DNA of 64,000 bases from Hemerocallis citrina (GCA_017893485.1 CM030367.1:143395767-143459766), one strand, 5' to 3'; positions 24,733-38,507 are shown, numbered from the stretch's first letter. Notes: generated from the letters alone by a model not told the origin. Translations and numbers: made by a program.

Positions 24733-27557
24733 TGTCACGCTCCGCTTCCCAAATACAGGAATACGAGCATGTAACAAAGGCCAACGAATGATGTGTACAT
24801 CATCCATGAGCTGTAACAGGATAACTCAACAATATGAAATATGATCACAACCACGCATGAATAAATAATCACATAAACAATGAATTCAATTTCAATAATC
24901 CATGAAATAAATTCATAAAATAATATCCAACTTCTAGTAGAAAAATAAATAAACTAAACTTCGGGTCACAAAAGTTCGGAAGAGAGTATGACAATAATAA
25001 CAATGCTGGAATGGAAATAACATGTACGAAATAATTGTAGCAGCCTAATAATCAGCTCCATTCTCTAGAAGATTTGTTCACCAAGTCCTTCGATCAAATC
25101 TCCTCCTGTACCTGCAAGCTCATCATTTAGAGATGGGGGGGAGTGCCCGTTAGAGCAAGTTACAGACAGTAAGGAGCAAAAAATATGGTATATCAAGAAA
25201 TAATGAACTAGATCAAAGTCAAGATCAATAACAAGGGATGATAATAAAATTTAAGGTCTAGAATTAACGATGCAATAATCAATGACTGTGATCAATGATT
25301 CCAGGTCAATAAAAATAATCATGACCAAGAATGCAAGTGTCAATCTAAGTCCTTTAGTCTTTTATTATCTTAGCTAATTCACATAATTCTGTCACATATC
25401 ACAAATTTGGTGCATACAAACAATGATCGTTTAGATTATAGTGATGAACTCTACAGATCGTGTACTCGGCACAATAATCCACAATCAATAATCCACAATT
25501 CATAGCAATAATCAATCAAACAATAAGGGATCTTTATCCGAGTACAGTCTCTGATTGTTTACTACCAAGTCAACCCCAATTACTCCGGCTTGTTATATTT
25601 TATTATACTTATTATGAGCATGCAATGGGTGTAGAAGAATCGAGGCGATGTCAAGATGTCAAGGTTGTGCAATGCATGGTATAATTAATTCTATTTCCTA
25701 GATGCCAAATCAAGCATGGTTATACTTAATAACACAAAACACATTCTGGACAACAAGACGTTGCTGTGCAAAAATTAACTTTTTCGTTGCTACAGAAAAG
25801 TAGATCAAGCTCCGTCAGTAGCTCTAGAAACTAGACTCCCTGTCGGTTCCAATACATATTCACACAATATATTATAATCACAGCAGCTATGTGTATAGTT
25901 TCATTCTTTACTGGTTTTGGGTTCAGGCAGCATGTTAGAAACAACCTAGGGTCGTGTTCTCATATGTACAACAGGTCTGGAAACCATCATTTAATCTTAT
26001 AAAATTTCAAGTGACTCTTAATCATGTCTAGTAACAACCTAGGTAATGTCAAGTTTTAATTCTACTATTAACATTTTATTTTAATTAACAATTCATGTTG
26101 ATATGTTTGTAAATGACAATCTGGAAATTTAGATATAGCAGTGTCAACAATATGATAACTTGCAGTTTATGAATCAGAATTTAGATCCGTCGAATATTCT
26201 AAAAACTAGATTCAAAGGGCTACAAATGTCGTTGACAAGGTTCCACTTAATTATAACAGCAACTGGGTCAAAAAATCAAAACAATATGGAATAAACAGCC
26301 GACCAACAAGTTGATTATTATTAATTAGCAACAAACGAGATACACAAGCATATAATTTCATGGTAATTAATTAACAGGAAATTATACTCAATCATTATGG
26401 TGGAATTCTACCGTTAACAAGACAAGATTATCATTAACATAGCATTAAATTCATGCATCTAGTTATAACATCATATCCAATCAAAACGCATTCGAATCAT
26501 CATTTTTCTATATAACATGTTTCTAGTTTGTATTCATGTAGTGTATGCATATGACGATGTATAACAAGGCTTGGGTTTGAGTCAAGGGGATGGCACGAAA
26601 AGAAGACTATTACTTGGTTTCACCGATGAATCCATAATAGCTTCTTTGAGAGGTATTAAGTAAATAAAATACGATAATTAAAATGGGAATTACTTACGGA
26701 TATCAAATGATTCTTGAACTAGAGTAACAAGTTGGTTCAAGAGGACTTGCCTTTTTGACGATTATTCCGAATGCAAACGACCAAAGGAAAGAAAGCGAAA
26801 CACCGCGGCACACGGCAGCGGCTACGGCAGCAACAATGCAACAAAAGCGACCAACACGACAACGAAAGAGTTGCAGCAAACATCGGCAAAAGATGGCTGC
26901 TGTTCGGCCCGGTTGTCGGCAACAAGATGAAGCAGCAAGTGGTGAGGGTTGCAAGAGGGGGTTGTTATGTGGTGGTGGTTGCAGCGACTGCTGGTGGAAA
27001 GACGAGGAGACTGTGGCAGTGCAATCGGGGTGCAGCTGCGAGGTCGGGGGCGAATGGCGGCAAGGAGGCAGGGTGGCGGTGCTGGAGGAGTTCCGGGCGG
27101 TGCTGGCTTCGGGTGTGCAGTGGGGGATGATTAGGTTAGGTTAATGGAGAGGTTAGAGGGGTTTAGTTAGGATTTAGTTGGTCTATTAATTAGGAGGAAT
27201 GGGGGTAGTGGCTAGACAGTAGATTAGGGGGATAATGGAGATATTGGAGGAGATGAACGTGGATGGGATGGAATATACTGGGCAGTTAGCAGATAATAGG
27301 AGGATTAAGGGGATTGGGTTAGCAGGTTTGCGTCCAACAAGAAGTAAATATGATATTTTAGATTGATTAAATATCCGAAACACAACAAAATAAAATAGTG
27401 TACACGAATCTCAGGGTTCAACATAAAAATTTATTGACTGGAAGAGTACAATTGGGTTGAAGAAAACAACAAATTATTATTAAATAAATCGGAATACAAG
27501 GATGAGAAGAGAATAGAATTGCAATAGAAATCCCAAAAATCGAAAACGAGGATTACA
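24733..27557 (-). mobile_element. Solo LTR, long-LTR family, inserted in the LINE
   Basis: On the minus strand it runs from TGTAATCCTCG to GGAGCGTGACA (2825 bp). It is flanked by the perfect duplication CTTAT (24728-24732 and 27558-27562). Its last 40 bases (CTCGTATTC, TTTGGGAAGCGG, GCGTGACA) match the end of the solo LTR at 45695-48932, so the two are the same broad family. A GC-rich segment at 26755-27144 yields overlapping arginine- and alanine-rich frames on both strands, which I take as chance frames. Removing the LTR rejoins the two LINE halves. Confidence 0.85.
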
Positions 27558-28500
27558 CTTATGGGCCTTAGATCATTGATCCCTCTGATGTCGCTCTTCT
27601 TAAGGATGAGGATAACCGAAGTGGAATTGATGTGTCCCATTTGGAAGGCACTCACCATGCTCGAGATGTGTATTTTAACAATTTCCCAGAAGGCCCTATT
27701 AAACATGTTTGGGAATTCGTCTAGTCCAGGTGCTTTATTGATGCCCAAACCCCATACACTCGATTTGGCCTCTTCCTTCGAGAAAGGGTCCTCAAGGGCA
27801 TGGATCTTATTCTAGATCTATTGGCCCTCGGTTCCACACATGTCCACGTGGAGGGTGCGCTGCTCACCAATGTGATTTCCGAAAAGATCCTTGTAGGATT
27901 CGTCAATGTTCTTGCTGATCTCGGTAGTGCTTGTGAAACACAATCTGTCCCTGCTCTCGTGCGCTAACAAAGCCTACAGAGTTTTCGGAGATGATGGCAG
28001 CTTGGCCCCTCAGGGAGGTTGGGTTCCTCCATAGTAGCCCCATGTCTTGCATCCTATAGCCACATTTTTCAAACATGAAAATATGATTGCACTTGACCGT
28101 ATATTCGCTGGTCAGAAGCACAAGGAATTATATGATTCGAGATGAAACTACTGTCGTTGAACTAGGATCTCCAAGATCTGCAAATCAGCAATGAGGTTTT
28201 TAACGCTACTGTCGTGCCCATTGCCTTCCCCACATTGTCTTTCGTTGGTGTTGAATTTCATCCCAAAATGCTTGCCTCCTGTTGAGCGGATCTTTTTACG
28301 GAGATTAAGTACAAGTAAGCATCCTCCATCTTTGGGTCTTCCTAATATTTCTGAAAATTGAATTTTCAGAGAGTTTGCCATAGGAGAGGAGGTGAGGGTT
28401 GCTCACGAGAACACCAAAATTTTGCCATTGCCTTGTAAAGAATTCTTCATTATCAATACTCCTTGATGGGCCAAAAATCACCAATTCTTCCATGGATTTG
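27558..28500 (-). pseudogene. LINE (L1-type) ORF2, 5' part of reverse transcriptase, decayed
   Basis: The minus-strand frame 27431-27748 contains NKAPGLDEFPNMFNRAFWEI and NSTSVILILKKSDIRGINDL followed by RPISV. This is the signature start of plant LINE reverse transcriptase (KAPGPDGF and LRPIS motifs). Its end runs into the solo LTR. Upstream pieces (27903-28121, 28148-28381, 28305-28493) resemble the linker between endonuclease and reverse transcriptase but are badly broken. No endonuclease domain could be recognised, so the copy is either 5' truncated near 28500 or too decayed beyond it. Confidence 0.7.
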
Positions 28501-30789
28501 GAAATGCATGTTCTTATACGAAAATTCTAGAAATGAATGTTATATAAAAAATCTTGAAACGATTGTTCATGCTACAATAGAATTTTTTTTTCTTGTTCTA
28601 AATCTTATGCATAACGTCTTTTCCATATAAGTAAATTGTATGGTTCGATGAATATAATTTTGGTTTGATGAATATAATTTGGTGAGCTTCATGAAAGCCA
28701 GATTTGTAAAACAAATGGTTTGATGTATGTAATAATATCAATATAACATGTATGACTGGATGCAATAATTTTACACTTGACTTACAAAATCATCCTGAAT
28801 TTCTTACGTTGTATATAAGGAAAGCTTTATGATTCTATTTTAATAAATCTTGCCAACATTAGGTGGATAATGGTATGAGTTATATCGAAGTAGATTTAGG
28901 AATATGTACTAGAGCTGTATTTGTGAAGTAATTTTGTGTAGGAAATTTTTTATTCAATGTATTTAGTTTAATGTGATTGATTCCGATGATTGTCACACAA
29001 ACATATACTTAGTTACTCTGGTAATCTTAGACATTTTACTGGAGCATTCAGCTGATTCTGTTGCTTGAACTTTCAGAGAAAGATCCATTCTAAATGATCG
29101 ATACATGGAAATTACTCCTGAGTAATATTATAGTGGATGCTTAATGACAAGAATAGTAAATTTGTTGTATAAGTAAATCATCGGCACATATCATATAATT
29201 AGTCTTCAATCATCAAACAAGCTCTTTGTTTGGGTTAACCTCGTCAGTGTCAAGTTTTGTTCTGCAAGTAAACAATTTACTGATATCCTAAATCTACAGT
29301 TGAATGGTAGAACACTAGTCAAAATCAAGATAAGTAATCTACAGTTGAATGGTAGAACACTAGTCAAAATCAAGATAAGTAATCAATTTGATACTTGAGC
29401 AATATAGTTTGGGGACACTGGGACAGCGAAATTTATCATGGTAGGTAACATGTGGTTAGAGTCGGTTAGAGTCAATGCATGAATAGCATGCTTACTAGAG
29501 TGAAAGTCTCTATATGATAACTCCTGGACTCTTGAGTTCTTATGAATGCACATGATTTCCTTGTTTCTTGAAATATTGTTGTATGTAGCATTGTCTTGTA
29601 TCAATTTGCTGATTGGGGGCTCTTCTATTTCTTCTTTTTGCTAAATAGATGGGTTAGATGTTCATCGCATTTTCTCTTATAGATTTTGTTTCCTTCACAT
29701 TCTTGTCTTATCTGTTCCTTCTAGTTATATCTATAAATATTATGATTCTCACTTGATTCTAACTATTCAAGCTACTAGATTTTCCTAGTATGGATTACTG
29801 ATTGTCAGCTCAATTTTGTGTTTGCTTCAGGTAACTGGTTGCCTCTTTTGCCCTGTGGGTTATTTCTGTTCAGAAATAGGAATGATTTATTGTATGTGTA
29901 TAATATACAATACTAAATTGTGGGATTGTCATCAACTCTGCAAACTAACTTTGTGCCCAATTTGTTACTACTCTACCAGTTTTTTTATTCAATGACTGGC
30001 TATAGTTGCATTTCTTTATTGGTAGAAAATTTTCTTACTATTATAACTTTTTGGATAGAATGTGTGGTTGGTCCTCCTTCCCAATTGTTGTTAATTTCTT
30101 GTTACTCATTTATTTAATTATTTGCAAATGGATGCATATGTTTTCATGTAATACCAATTCCAATAATGTATGGCGATTGCCCTTTTTAAGAGAATATTAA
30201 TGCCCTTTTTGAGAGAATATATAGGGCTGTTTCCTGTAAAACGCAGATACTTCTAAATTAGCATGTTTATCAGAGGCAAGTCCCTTAGACAGTTTATCAT
30301 GTGCTGATGAGGTCATATTCATGCCAAGTTATCAGGGGACAAAATTTACATTGTTGTGTCAGTTTCTTTTTCTTTTCCATACAGGTGCCGTGCTATATAC
30401 TGAAATTTTCTGAAAGTTTTTCAATATAAGGATGATTTACAAGTAGTTGCTGTTATCATATTTGCACCAGTATATTAGCATGTTTTCCATGAAGTTGATT
30501 AGTACTCTTATTCATTATTCGTTATATAAATGTAGAAATGAAGGAATGCCATTTTTTATTATCTATTAACTATGTAATATGTTTGTTCTCTCACGTAATT
30601 TATATATTTGAACTCAAATTGTTTGAGATTTTGGATGTAAATTTATTTGATAATAGATTGCTGTGAAGTCTTTGGATAAGTTTTAACATAACAGATTCTG
30701 TTCAAGAAGCTGTTAAAATTCAGTTACTTGTAATATATTGAAAATAAATATCAACAAAAAGGTCCACAACTGAAAAAACAAATCGATAC
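28501..30789. other. AT-rich intergenic DNA
   Basis: No gene is supported. It contains an exact 45-bp tandem duplication (29291-29380). The tract 29720-30135 is a diverged relative of 14530-14960. Small open frames at 29920-30200 are AT-rich and hydrophobic by composition only. Confidence 0.5.
29291..29380 (+). repeat. Exact 45-bp tandem duplication
   Basis: 29291-29335 and 29336-29380 are identical, each starting AATCTACAGTTGAATGG. Identity in otherwise decayed sequence means the duplication is recent. Confidence 0.9.
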
Positions 30790-30807
30790 CTACACTTATT
30801 TACCAGC

Positions 30808-31790
30808 CTCTATGACCTCATCCATTTAATTCGAGACAATCTTTCCACAACCATTTTATTCCTATCCTTTTCCACTTGTATAATCTCTACATTCTCTAAT
30901 ACTTTTAAGAGTGAGAATACAAATGGCTTCCTCAACTCCCTCTCAGGTTTTCCACCTCGTTCTACGTTAATCATGCCACCTCCACTGTTGCCTACCTCTA
31001 CAGCCCTCCTCAACCTCCACATTTTGATTCTCAAGCCTCGAAGCCTTCTCTTCATCCCTCTCCTCTTCCTCGCCCTTTTCTCAGTCCATCAAAGTCAGCA
31101 TTTTCAGTGTCAAATTCATTGCCTGTTTCATTCGCAACTTCAAGAGGAGGAAAGGGGACTCCGGTGGTAACAGCAGTCCCTCTTCCCCGTCTTTCCGAAT
31201 ACACAGATTCAATGCCTGCTTGTCCAATGTGAATAACGATGCACCTACCACTGACATATGCACCAAACTGCCCTCCTGCTGTTCGTCCCAAGATGATTCT
31301 GACGATGAGACCAAGAACGATCGATGTGTTGTTTCTTGAATGTGAAGACAACAATGAGGTTAGAGGATGACAATGACAATGCAGAAGATATGCAGAGCAA
31401 AAACGTGGAGATAGGTTAACTTTCTGCAGGTGTGAATGATTTGAATGAAGAACAGAATAGGGGGCTGACTATATATTGCTAGCGCTTTCGCTGTAACCAA
31501 CGTTCAGGGGTTTGGGGTTCTTTGTTGCCAAGTTGATGAAGGCCATGAACAATTCGAGAGGTCAGATTTTGATGATTACAGCGAAAGGTGCAAAGAGGAA
31601 GCTAGAGGTTATAATGGTAACAGTGAAGCAAAAGGGAATGAAGAAAGTATCAGCACTGAGGAGGAAGAACCAAGGACTGCGCGGGCACGGGCACCAAGTT
31701 CTGGAATTATTAGCCAATCATTATGGGAAGGAGTTGTCGGAAAATTGCTGATAATTTCCCTTATGGCGATGATGTGGCACTTGAGTTTCA
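30808..31790 (+). pseudogene. Possible decayed host gene or exon cluster, function unknown
   Basis: This stretch has higher GC and more protein-like composition than its flanks, in several plus-strand frames. 30973-31170 is proline/leucine-rich. Another frame over about 31130-31340 gives NFKRRKGDSGGNSSPSSPSF then CTKLPSCCSSQDDSDDETKN. 31512-31751 and an overlapping frame give GNEESISTEEEEPRTARARA. Stops and frame changes separate the pieces. I recognise no domain. It may be a gene relic or a captured gene fragment; it could also be chance. Confidence 0.3.
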
Positions 31791-31825
31791 AAGGGTGTCA
31801 ATATCATAGTATGTGTAAAATACAC

Positions 31826-32248
31826 TAGCATTGGTATAAATGCCCCAAAATCCGGATCTGACCCGGACCCGGCATTGGACCGGAACCGACTCGGCCTATC
31901 TGGGTCCGGGTTCTAAAATAGGACCGTTGTACTTTTGGGTCCGGGTCCGTTCAAAAGAGACCCAATCTGGACCCGTTAAAAAAAAACTCAAAAAATTAAC
32001 ATAAAAATAAATATTCTATCCTCATCCCTCCCCCTCTTTTCTCCTAAATTTAAAATCTTCCTCATCCAAACTCAAAACTCACCTTTTATTCTCTTCTCTA
32101 TTCTAAATCCTCCACTCGTCGCTCACACTCTACACTCCCGTTCCGGTAGGAACGGATAGAAATATTTTAGTAGGACCCGAACCCAGAACCAGACCCGGTC
32201 CTCACGGGTCCGGGTAGTGAAGGACCCGACCCGATACCAATACCAATA
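31826..32248. mobile_element. Second copy of the CCCGGACCCGG MITE, inverted and shorter
   Basis: It starts TAGCATTGGTATAAATGCCC, corresponding to the inverse of the right end of 7318-7906, and ends among ATACCAATACCAATAC. The interior shares GGTCCGGGT-type words, an AACATAAAAATAAATATTC block and a CTCACACTCTACACTC-like block with the first copy in reverse complement. It has one unit where the other has the tandem duplication. Flanking 8-mers (AAATACAC and ACATACAC) match at 6 of 8. It lies about 550 bp beyond the PRP38 stop codon, in the likely 3' flank. Confidence 0.7.
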
Positions 32249-32802
32249 CATACACACATACTGAAGACTAGGACAGTATAGCTGGATATGGGAGCAGAGT
32301 AAGAACTAAAGCTGTGGCAACCCCGCATAACTGACCTTTCCTTCCATCTACATTCATACAACAATGTACAAGAATGCACTTCTACAGCTTTACTGCTACA
32401 TATTACATTGTTCTCTTAGAAACAAGCATAATTTTGTGATGAAAATCATTATAGCACTAAGTTTACAGAACAAATCAAGAACAAAACAGAGACATATCGG
32501 TCTTAAAAGTGAGAAGATACTTTTCTCAATCCACAGAGCAGCCTTGTGAAAATAATCAATATTAACCACTGTTATTGCCGCAGAAGCTGAAATTTCTACA
32601 AATTTAGGAATTCCAATTATCAATTAATCACATAATGTTCTTAGGTAAGAAGCACATGATTATAACAGAGATGACAACCAAAGAACATAAACTTGCTGCA
32701 ATGAAAATATACAATCAAAATAACAATGTAACATGGTCTGGCTCTTTCTGGGTACACAAACACTTCCAGCAATGCCAGACTACACAAAGCCTATTCTTTT
32801 TC

Positions 32803-35800
32803 CTACAGCTTAAGAGGTTTCAATCCGAGTGAAGCTCGAAGCCTGTTGGCCTCAGCAATCTCAGGATCGGGATGATCAGTCCCATCACTCTTTTTCTCCT
32901 TCTTTTCCTTCTTCTTCCTAGGCTCTGCAGCATCCTCATCTGGCCTTCTACTCGGACTCACACTGCTTCTTGCATGTCGTCTTCTGCGGTCCCCATCTTC
33001 ACGGTCTCTGTCACGGTCTCGCCGGTCCCTACTACGACTCCGACTATGGGAGCGGCTCCTGCGCCGCCCACGATCTCTGTCTCTCCTATCACGGACTCTA
33101 TCTTCTCTTTCCCTTTCCCGGTCCCTATCCCGACCGTAATCCTTGTCATCTCTAGTTCTATGGCGGTCTCTGTCCCTATCTCTGTCTCGATCACGATCTC
33201 TTTCACGTCCCCTTCCATAGTCCCGATCATAATCCCTGTCCCTGAAAATGCAGTAAGAGGTTAAGCAATTAGGTAAATACCATTAGCTGATGTAGCAGAT
33301 ACTCATATTAAGTAGTAAAACACATGTAGTGCACAATTGACATTGATAGTGACATAACATCACCCTTAATAACTTTACATCTCTGGGTTATAATTTCAGT
33401 ATCAACTTCTCTACTCTTCATTTATATGGGTTCAAAAAGGGTACTGAAACTGAATCAAACTCTGGAATGTTATAGTGAGCTTATAACTAAAAATGCTGAA
33501 TGAACATGCTTCTAACTTTCTAGAAAGGCTGTCACTGATCAGCAAAAGTCAGGAACGAGGAATATGAGGTCAATGTGATATAATATGGGTTTTCAACACA
33601 GAGAAACATTTAATTTGGTTCTAGTGTGCTGTTTAAGTATTATAGTGAGCATAGACTACATGCCACATAATTCACAAACAGAGTAGACAAAATGATCAGT
33701 GCTGGCAAAAACCATAAGACCGTTACAAATAATACAAAAGTAAATAGGCATCTATAGCTTTAACAGACAAGAAAATGCAAGAGCTATAAAGCCCTTAAAT
33801 TTAAGTACCAGTATCTGTGATGGTGATTTTCAGCTCAATCCTATATATTATTTCAATATTTTGTGGGGTTATTACATGTACGATTCTGCTGCCAAATTCT
33901 ATAAATCAATGAAGATCCCGCGATGTTCTCATGTGTGACATCAACACTCCCCAATCAACAACTTTGAGGAAAAGAAGAAGGGAAAAAGAAAGAGAGAGAC
34001 AGTTTTGATACTGTACATCTCACAGTACACATTTTAGAATCATAAAGAACATGTAATGCTAATTTAAATAGTGAACTGTGAGTGATATTGTGATAATCCA
34101 TATTCAAAACACCTAGGAAAATATAACTACACTGATTATTGGAAGGCTGTTTCAACAGACTCAATTAATGAAAAACTAGCATTGGTATTTAACTAGACCA
34201 TTTTAAAAAACCGTTAGGAGTGTAGAACTGAATAAGTAATAAGTAATATGTCATATGTGTTGAGCTGCAGTGTATCAAATCTTTCATCTCCCAAGGCAGC
34301 GCTTTTCTACAAATCAAACTTAAATTTATGGCAAGCCCTTCTAATCATAATTTCCTATACTCAGGCACCAAAAAATAGGGTGGGCTTTAAAGTTATAAGC
34401 CCGCTGTAATTTTTACTATCAAATTATAATTTTTCAATGAATTCATTGCCCCAGTAGTTATTACAGTCTTAAGTGTGACGATGATGACAAACATGCATGT
34501 TCAAGTTAAATTTTAATAGCATCGAGCTGGATTTTATCAAAATCGCAAATGTCAATTACTGGCAAAGCTTGAGCAGTAAACCTCAAAGGATCTTGTTGAC
34601 ATAACTGTCTTAAATACAAATAAGCGGTGACTGGATAGAAAAACAATGTTTTTTAAGTCGTGAAAAGGGGACAAAAAACCAATCAAAATCATTATACAAG
34701 TAGAGGATATATCTAAAGTTGTGTGACCCATCATACTTCTCACTGTACACTGTCAGTACAGAGAAACCTGGCAGTGTCATCGTGTATTTTTGTTGGAAGC
34801 GTTATTCTGCCAATGGCTCTTGAAATTGAAATGCCATGTCAGTGATCAAATGTTGTAAATCAGAAAAGCACAACAACAAAAGCTTCCAAAATATTTCAAA
34901 AATAGTTTCACCAATTAAACTTCGAAATCAATGTCCTTTTTCCGAAAATCTCTCTAGCAATCTTCTTTAATAAGAAAATGATATAGTTGAGACTATTTTT
35001 CACAAAGAACAATAACATAACCGAAAATAAAAAGAGTAACTTCAAGAGGAGAGGAAAAAAAAACAGAATTGAAATTCTTTATAAAAGTACACACATATCT
35101 AAAGTTGTACAACCCATCATACTTCTCAGCTGTACATGGTCAGTACAGAGAAACCCAGAAGTGTCATGGTGTATCAATTTAGGAAGCATATTATTCTACT
35201 GATTGCTCTTGAAAATAACATGCCACCGTAGTGAACCGATGTTGTAAATTATACAACAACTAAAGCTTCCGAATGTTTGGTAAAACATGCTTGAAAAAAA
35301 AATCAATAAATTGAAATATGAAAAATTAAAATTTCAATTTGGGGCTCACTTGTGACAGAAGGAAGCATTTAGAAAATAATCGTGCAGCAGAAATATCTAC
35401 TAAGTTGCTGATTTTTCGATATGAATACTGTAAAACAAAATCAAACAGGAAGGTATAGTGCTTCTAGTAATGCGCCTAGACAAAAAAATAATTGGCACTG
35501 TAAGCGATCGTCATTTAGATATCTATTTGTTTGTTTACTTTCCATGAATGCCCAAAATTTATGCAACAGAAAACGAGGAAACAAAGTCAAACTCATGCAA
35601 TTGTACGACCTTTCTATCAACCAAACTGAGTACGCCGACTGAATGCATATCAACCCTATGGCCAACCTTATGACGGACTAACTCTCTTTGAAGAAAAAAC
35701 TTCCAAATAGTCCATGGGTATTTCTCACTTAAGAACTTCGAGAAGATAACTTCAAATAACAATTAAGATGATAAATAACTTTGCTATTTTCCAATATACT

Positions 35801-38507
35801 ATGAGAAATTCAATAGAACTATGACTCTTTAATCAGATGATATAGTAGCCGAAAATGTACACCAGCACTAACATTATACACAGCAAAAAGTAAGATACTG
35901 ATATATTGAGATGATTTTAAAAAATTCACAGAATTCAATATGAGAGAAAGAACAGATGGTTCAGCAGAAGATACCTGTATCTATGACTGTCACGCTTTCT
36001 ATCCCTATCTCTTTCCCTTACAGGACTTCGGCCACGATAATGATCCTATTCCAAGAATATAACACAAAACAATTAATGGCAACTTTGAAAGCCTTCCAGA
36101 ATAAGAAAAAAAAAGAGGACGAAAAACCACAAACCTTCTCATAAGCTTCAGTTTCCGTAGCATCCATAGCCTGGTCATCCTCTTCTTTCTCCTCTTCCTC
36201 TTCAAAATCATCCTCCAAAGCACTCCTTCTGGGTTCCAATGCCCCAGAAGCTTCAAGGGTCCATCTGTCGAATTCAATAACTAGAATTCAACATATGTAG
36301 ATGAATTTCTCAGGTAGGGTAATGAAATAAAAACAAATATATCACGCAAATGAATAATCTAGATTCTAATTATTTACCAAAGTTCTAAACGTTTATAATG
36401 TATCAAACTGGTTAGTTTTCCAGATTGATGGGGTAGCATTTGATGTATAAATATGATGGTTATCGATGTTAGTAATGTTTCAGACTTTTATTGTTCAGTG
36501 GACCATTCATGACCACAATGATGGTCCTAATGACACAGCAAAACATCATAATAATGAAGATAGCACCATTGCACCAATGTTGGAACTTCTATAGGAGCAA
36601 GAACTGAACTTACCATACTGAGCTCTCTATTTGTTAATTCAACAACAGAAGAATTTTTTTAATGATTGTATATATTGTAAAATTGAACATGCAATACCAT
36701 GGAAAATTTGTTTATCTGTATATTTTTATTGCCAAGCTTTACGCAGGTTTCACCTTCCTCAACCTAGAAAACTATGTTCTGGCCGATGCCATAGTGGTGG
36801 TGGTGGATAAAGTCATAAAACAACAATAAAGCCTTTATCCCAAATCTTTGGGTTTGGCCACATGAATACTCATCTTTCATTCAGCGTGCAAATTAATAAA
36901 GTGACAACTCCTTAAACAAATTAACACCTACCAAATCCTTCTGTAATCCTTCAATGAGATCCTTTTAGGTCTACCGTACATCTTTGTTACATTATCTACA
37001 ACATTATCTCTCTTCCTAACTAGCATCGTTAATTTTCTCTATTGCACAATATAAAACATCTCAATAATTCTCCCAAAGCAAAAATGGTGTATATAGGACC
37101 TAAACCACACACTCATTCAATATCTAAATTGGTTGCAATTTCATGACTTCTGATCAGTTTCCTTCCATGTAAGGTTCATTTAGCAAAGAGCCAAACAGAA
37201 TTGGCTTAGTGTCATCACATACACTAAAAATAAGACATAACAGACACTCTACTCAGTCAGTCTAATATAATATGCTGTGATTAGCTATACAAATATTGAC
37301 CTCAAGCTGCAGGCTTTGAGTAACTAAACTCTGTTTACTATTGACTAAAGCAACAGGTCATGATTTAAGAAATATCAAAGCTGGCAGCTCTAACAATGTT
37401 GCAAGACCCACTAGGACAGTTTTCCAAATCCTACAGTAACACAATTTCATTAGTGGTCAGACAGTGATGGAACAAAATGATGCATTGCTTAGATAAGGAT
37501 GATCATTGTCAACTACAATAAATTAGTGGCGGGCAGATCGAAATAGGCACGGATGGATCTCAGCCAACTTCTTATGACCACAAATTAAGAATTTTATATT
37601 CCCTCTAAGCCGACAGTTTTTGCTCTCACATCATATATAGATAGAACTTCTCGAAACCGGCATTAATGCTTCTATTTCCTACCTCCACAAATCTCAATCT
37701 AATTCCTACTACTTTAGATAAGTTCTACAATATATATAGTCAATCTCTATATAGTTATAACATCTTACAATGCAAGTATTCAAAAATGGATAGCTATCAG
37801 TTCATCATAAACTACTAAATAAATACCTTTTTTGCACTCGGGGTAGAGCAATGTCGCACGAATAATCTGTCGTCAACAGCTCATCAATCACCTCATCCAC
37901 ATGAGTCAGCGCAAACTCTACATCAACAAAAAAACAAAAAGAACAAGTTCAGCCGAAATCATCCCAAATAATAGGGGGAAAAAAAAACTAAACTTTCATT
38001 CGAAACTTACTTCCATCTGCTAACTTCCTCCTAAGCTTCCGATAATCGTTATACAGCGGCTCCAAATACTGGTACACATCCGTCACCGTCCCCGTCAACC
38101 TCATATAAAACGCTCCCAGCACTCTCACATACCTTCAAAAATAGCACAAATCAATTAATCAAAAAAAAAAAATTGAACTTTCTAAAAATCGAAACTTTAC
38201 GAGAAAACACTCCTTACTTGTAGTCCTCATTCTTGATGAATTCGACGACGATGTCCTTCTCGGGCTGGATCTGGAGCATCTTCATGACGAGGCACATGAA
38301 TGGGGTGGGCTTGCGGCTGCCGCCGTAGGTGCCGCCGAGGTGGTCGAGCTCCATGGCCTTGTCGACAAGGGTTTCGGCGGTGAGCCCGAAGCACTGCTCT
38401 TTCCAGTACGTGTTCTGGTGGATTTTCGTACGGAGGATTTTCTCGACAAGGTTTTGGGGGTTTGTCCCATGGATTGATTTTGCGGAGGGGTCCGTGCGGT
38501 TCGCCAT
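32803..38507 (-). CDS. PRP38: Pre-mRNA-splicing factor PRP38, six exons, 380 aa
   Basis: Exons on the minus strand are 38507-38218, 38132-38011, 37917-37827, 36264-36135, 36045-35975 and 33241-32803. All introns have GT-AG ends, and the joined frame is 1143 nt with stop TAG at 32803-32805. The N-terminal PRP38 domain (residues about 1-170) includes NPQNLVEKILRTKIHQNTYW, LDHLGGTYGGSRKPTPF, EFIKNEDYKYVRVLGAFYMR and YLEPLYNDYRKLR, very like plant and animal PRP38. An acidic block (residues about 185-198) follows, then a long RD/RS-rich region (about 215-330), and the conserved tail DHPDPEIAEANRLRASLG. The family joins the tri-snRNP-containing spliceosome and is needed for its activation; it acts in the nucleus. 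Intron 5 is large (33242-35974). No lesion is seen. The start at 38507 matches the family's MANRTDP start; an in-frame ATG at 38627 is an alternative. Confidence 0.95.
34708..35285 (-). repeat. Diverged direct duplication inside PRP38 intron 5
   Basis: 34708-34900 and 35094-35285 share ATATCTAAAGTTGT, CCCATCATACTTCTCA, GTACAGAGAAACC and GTTGTAAAT, about 386 bp apart. They have many substitutions, so it is an old duplication. It lies within intron 5 and has no coding role. Confidence 0.75.

Noticed and set aside
26755..27144. Plus-strand frames of 119-129 codons in a solo LTR
   Set aside because: Several overlapping frames on both strands are open because of GC-rich, stop-poor sequence; no domain is visible.
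32872..33264. 130-codon plus-strand frame rich in V, S, I and P
   Set aside because: It lies opposite PRP38 exon 6, whose RD-repeat codons give a stop-free complement.
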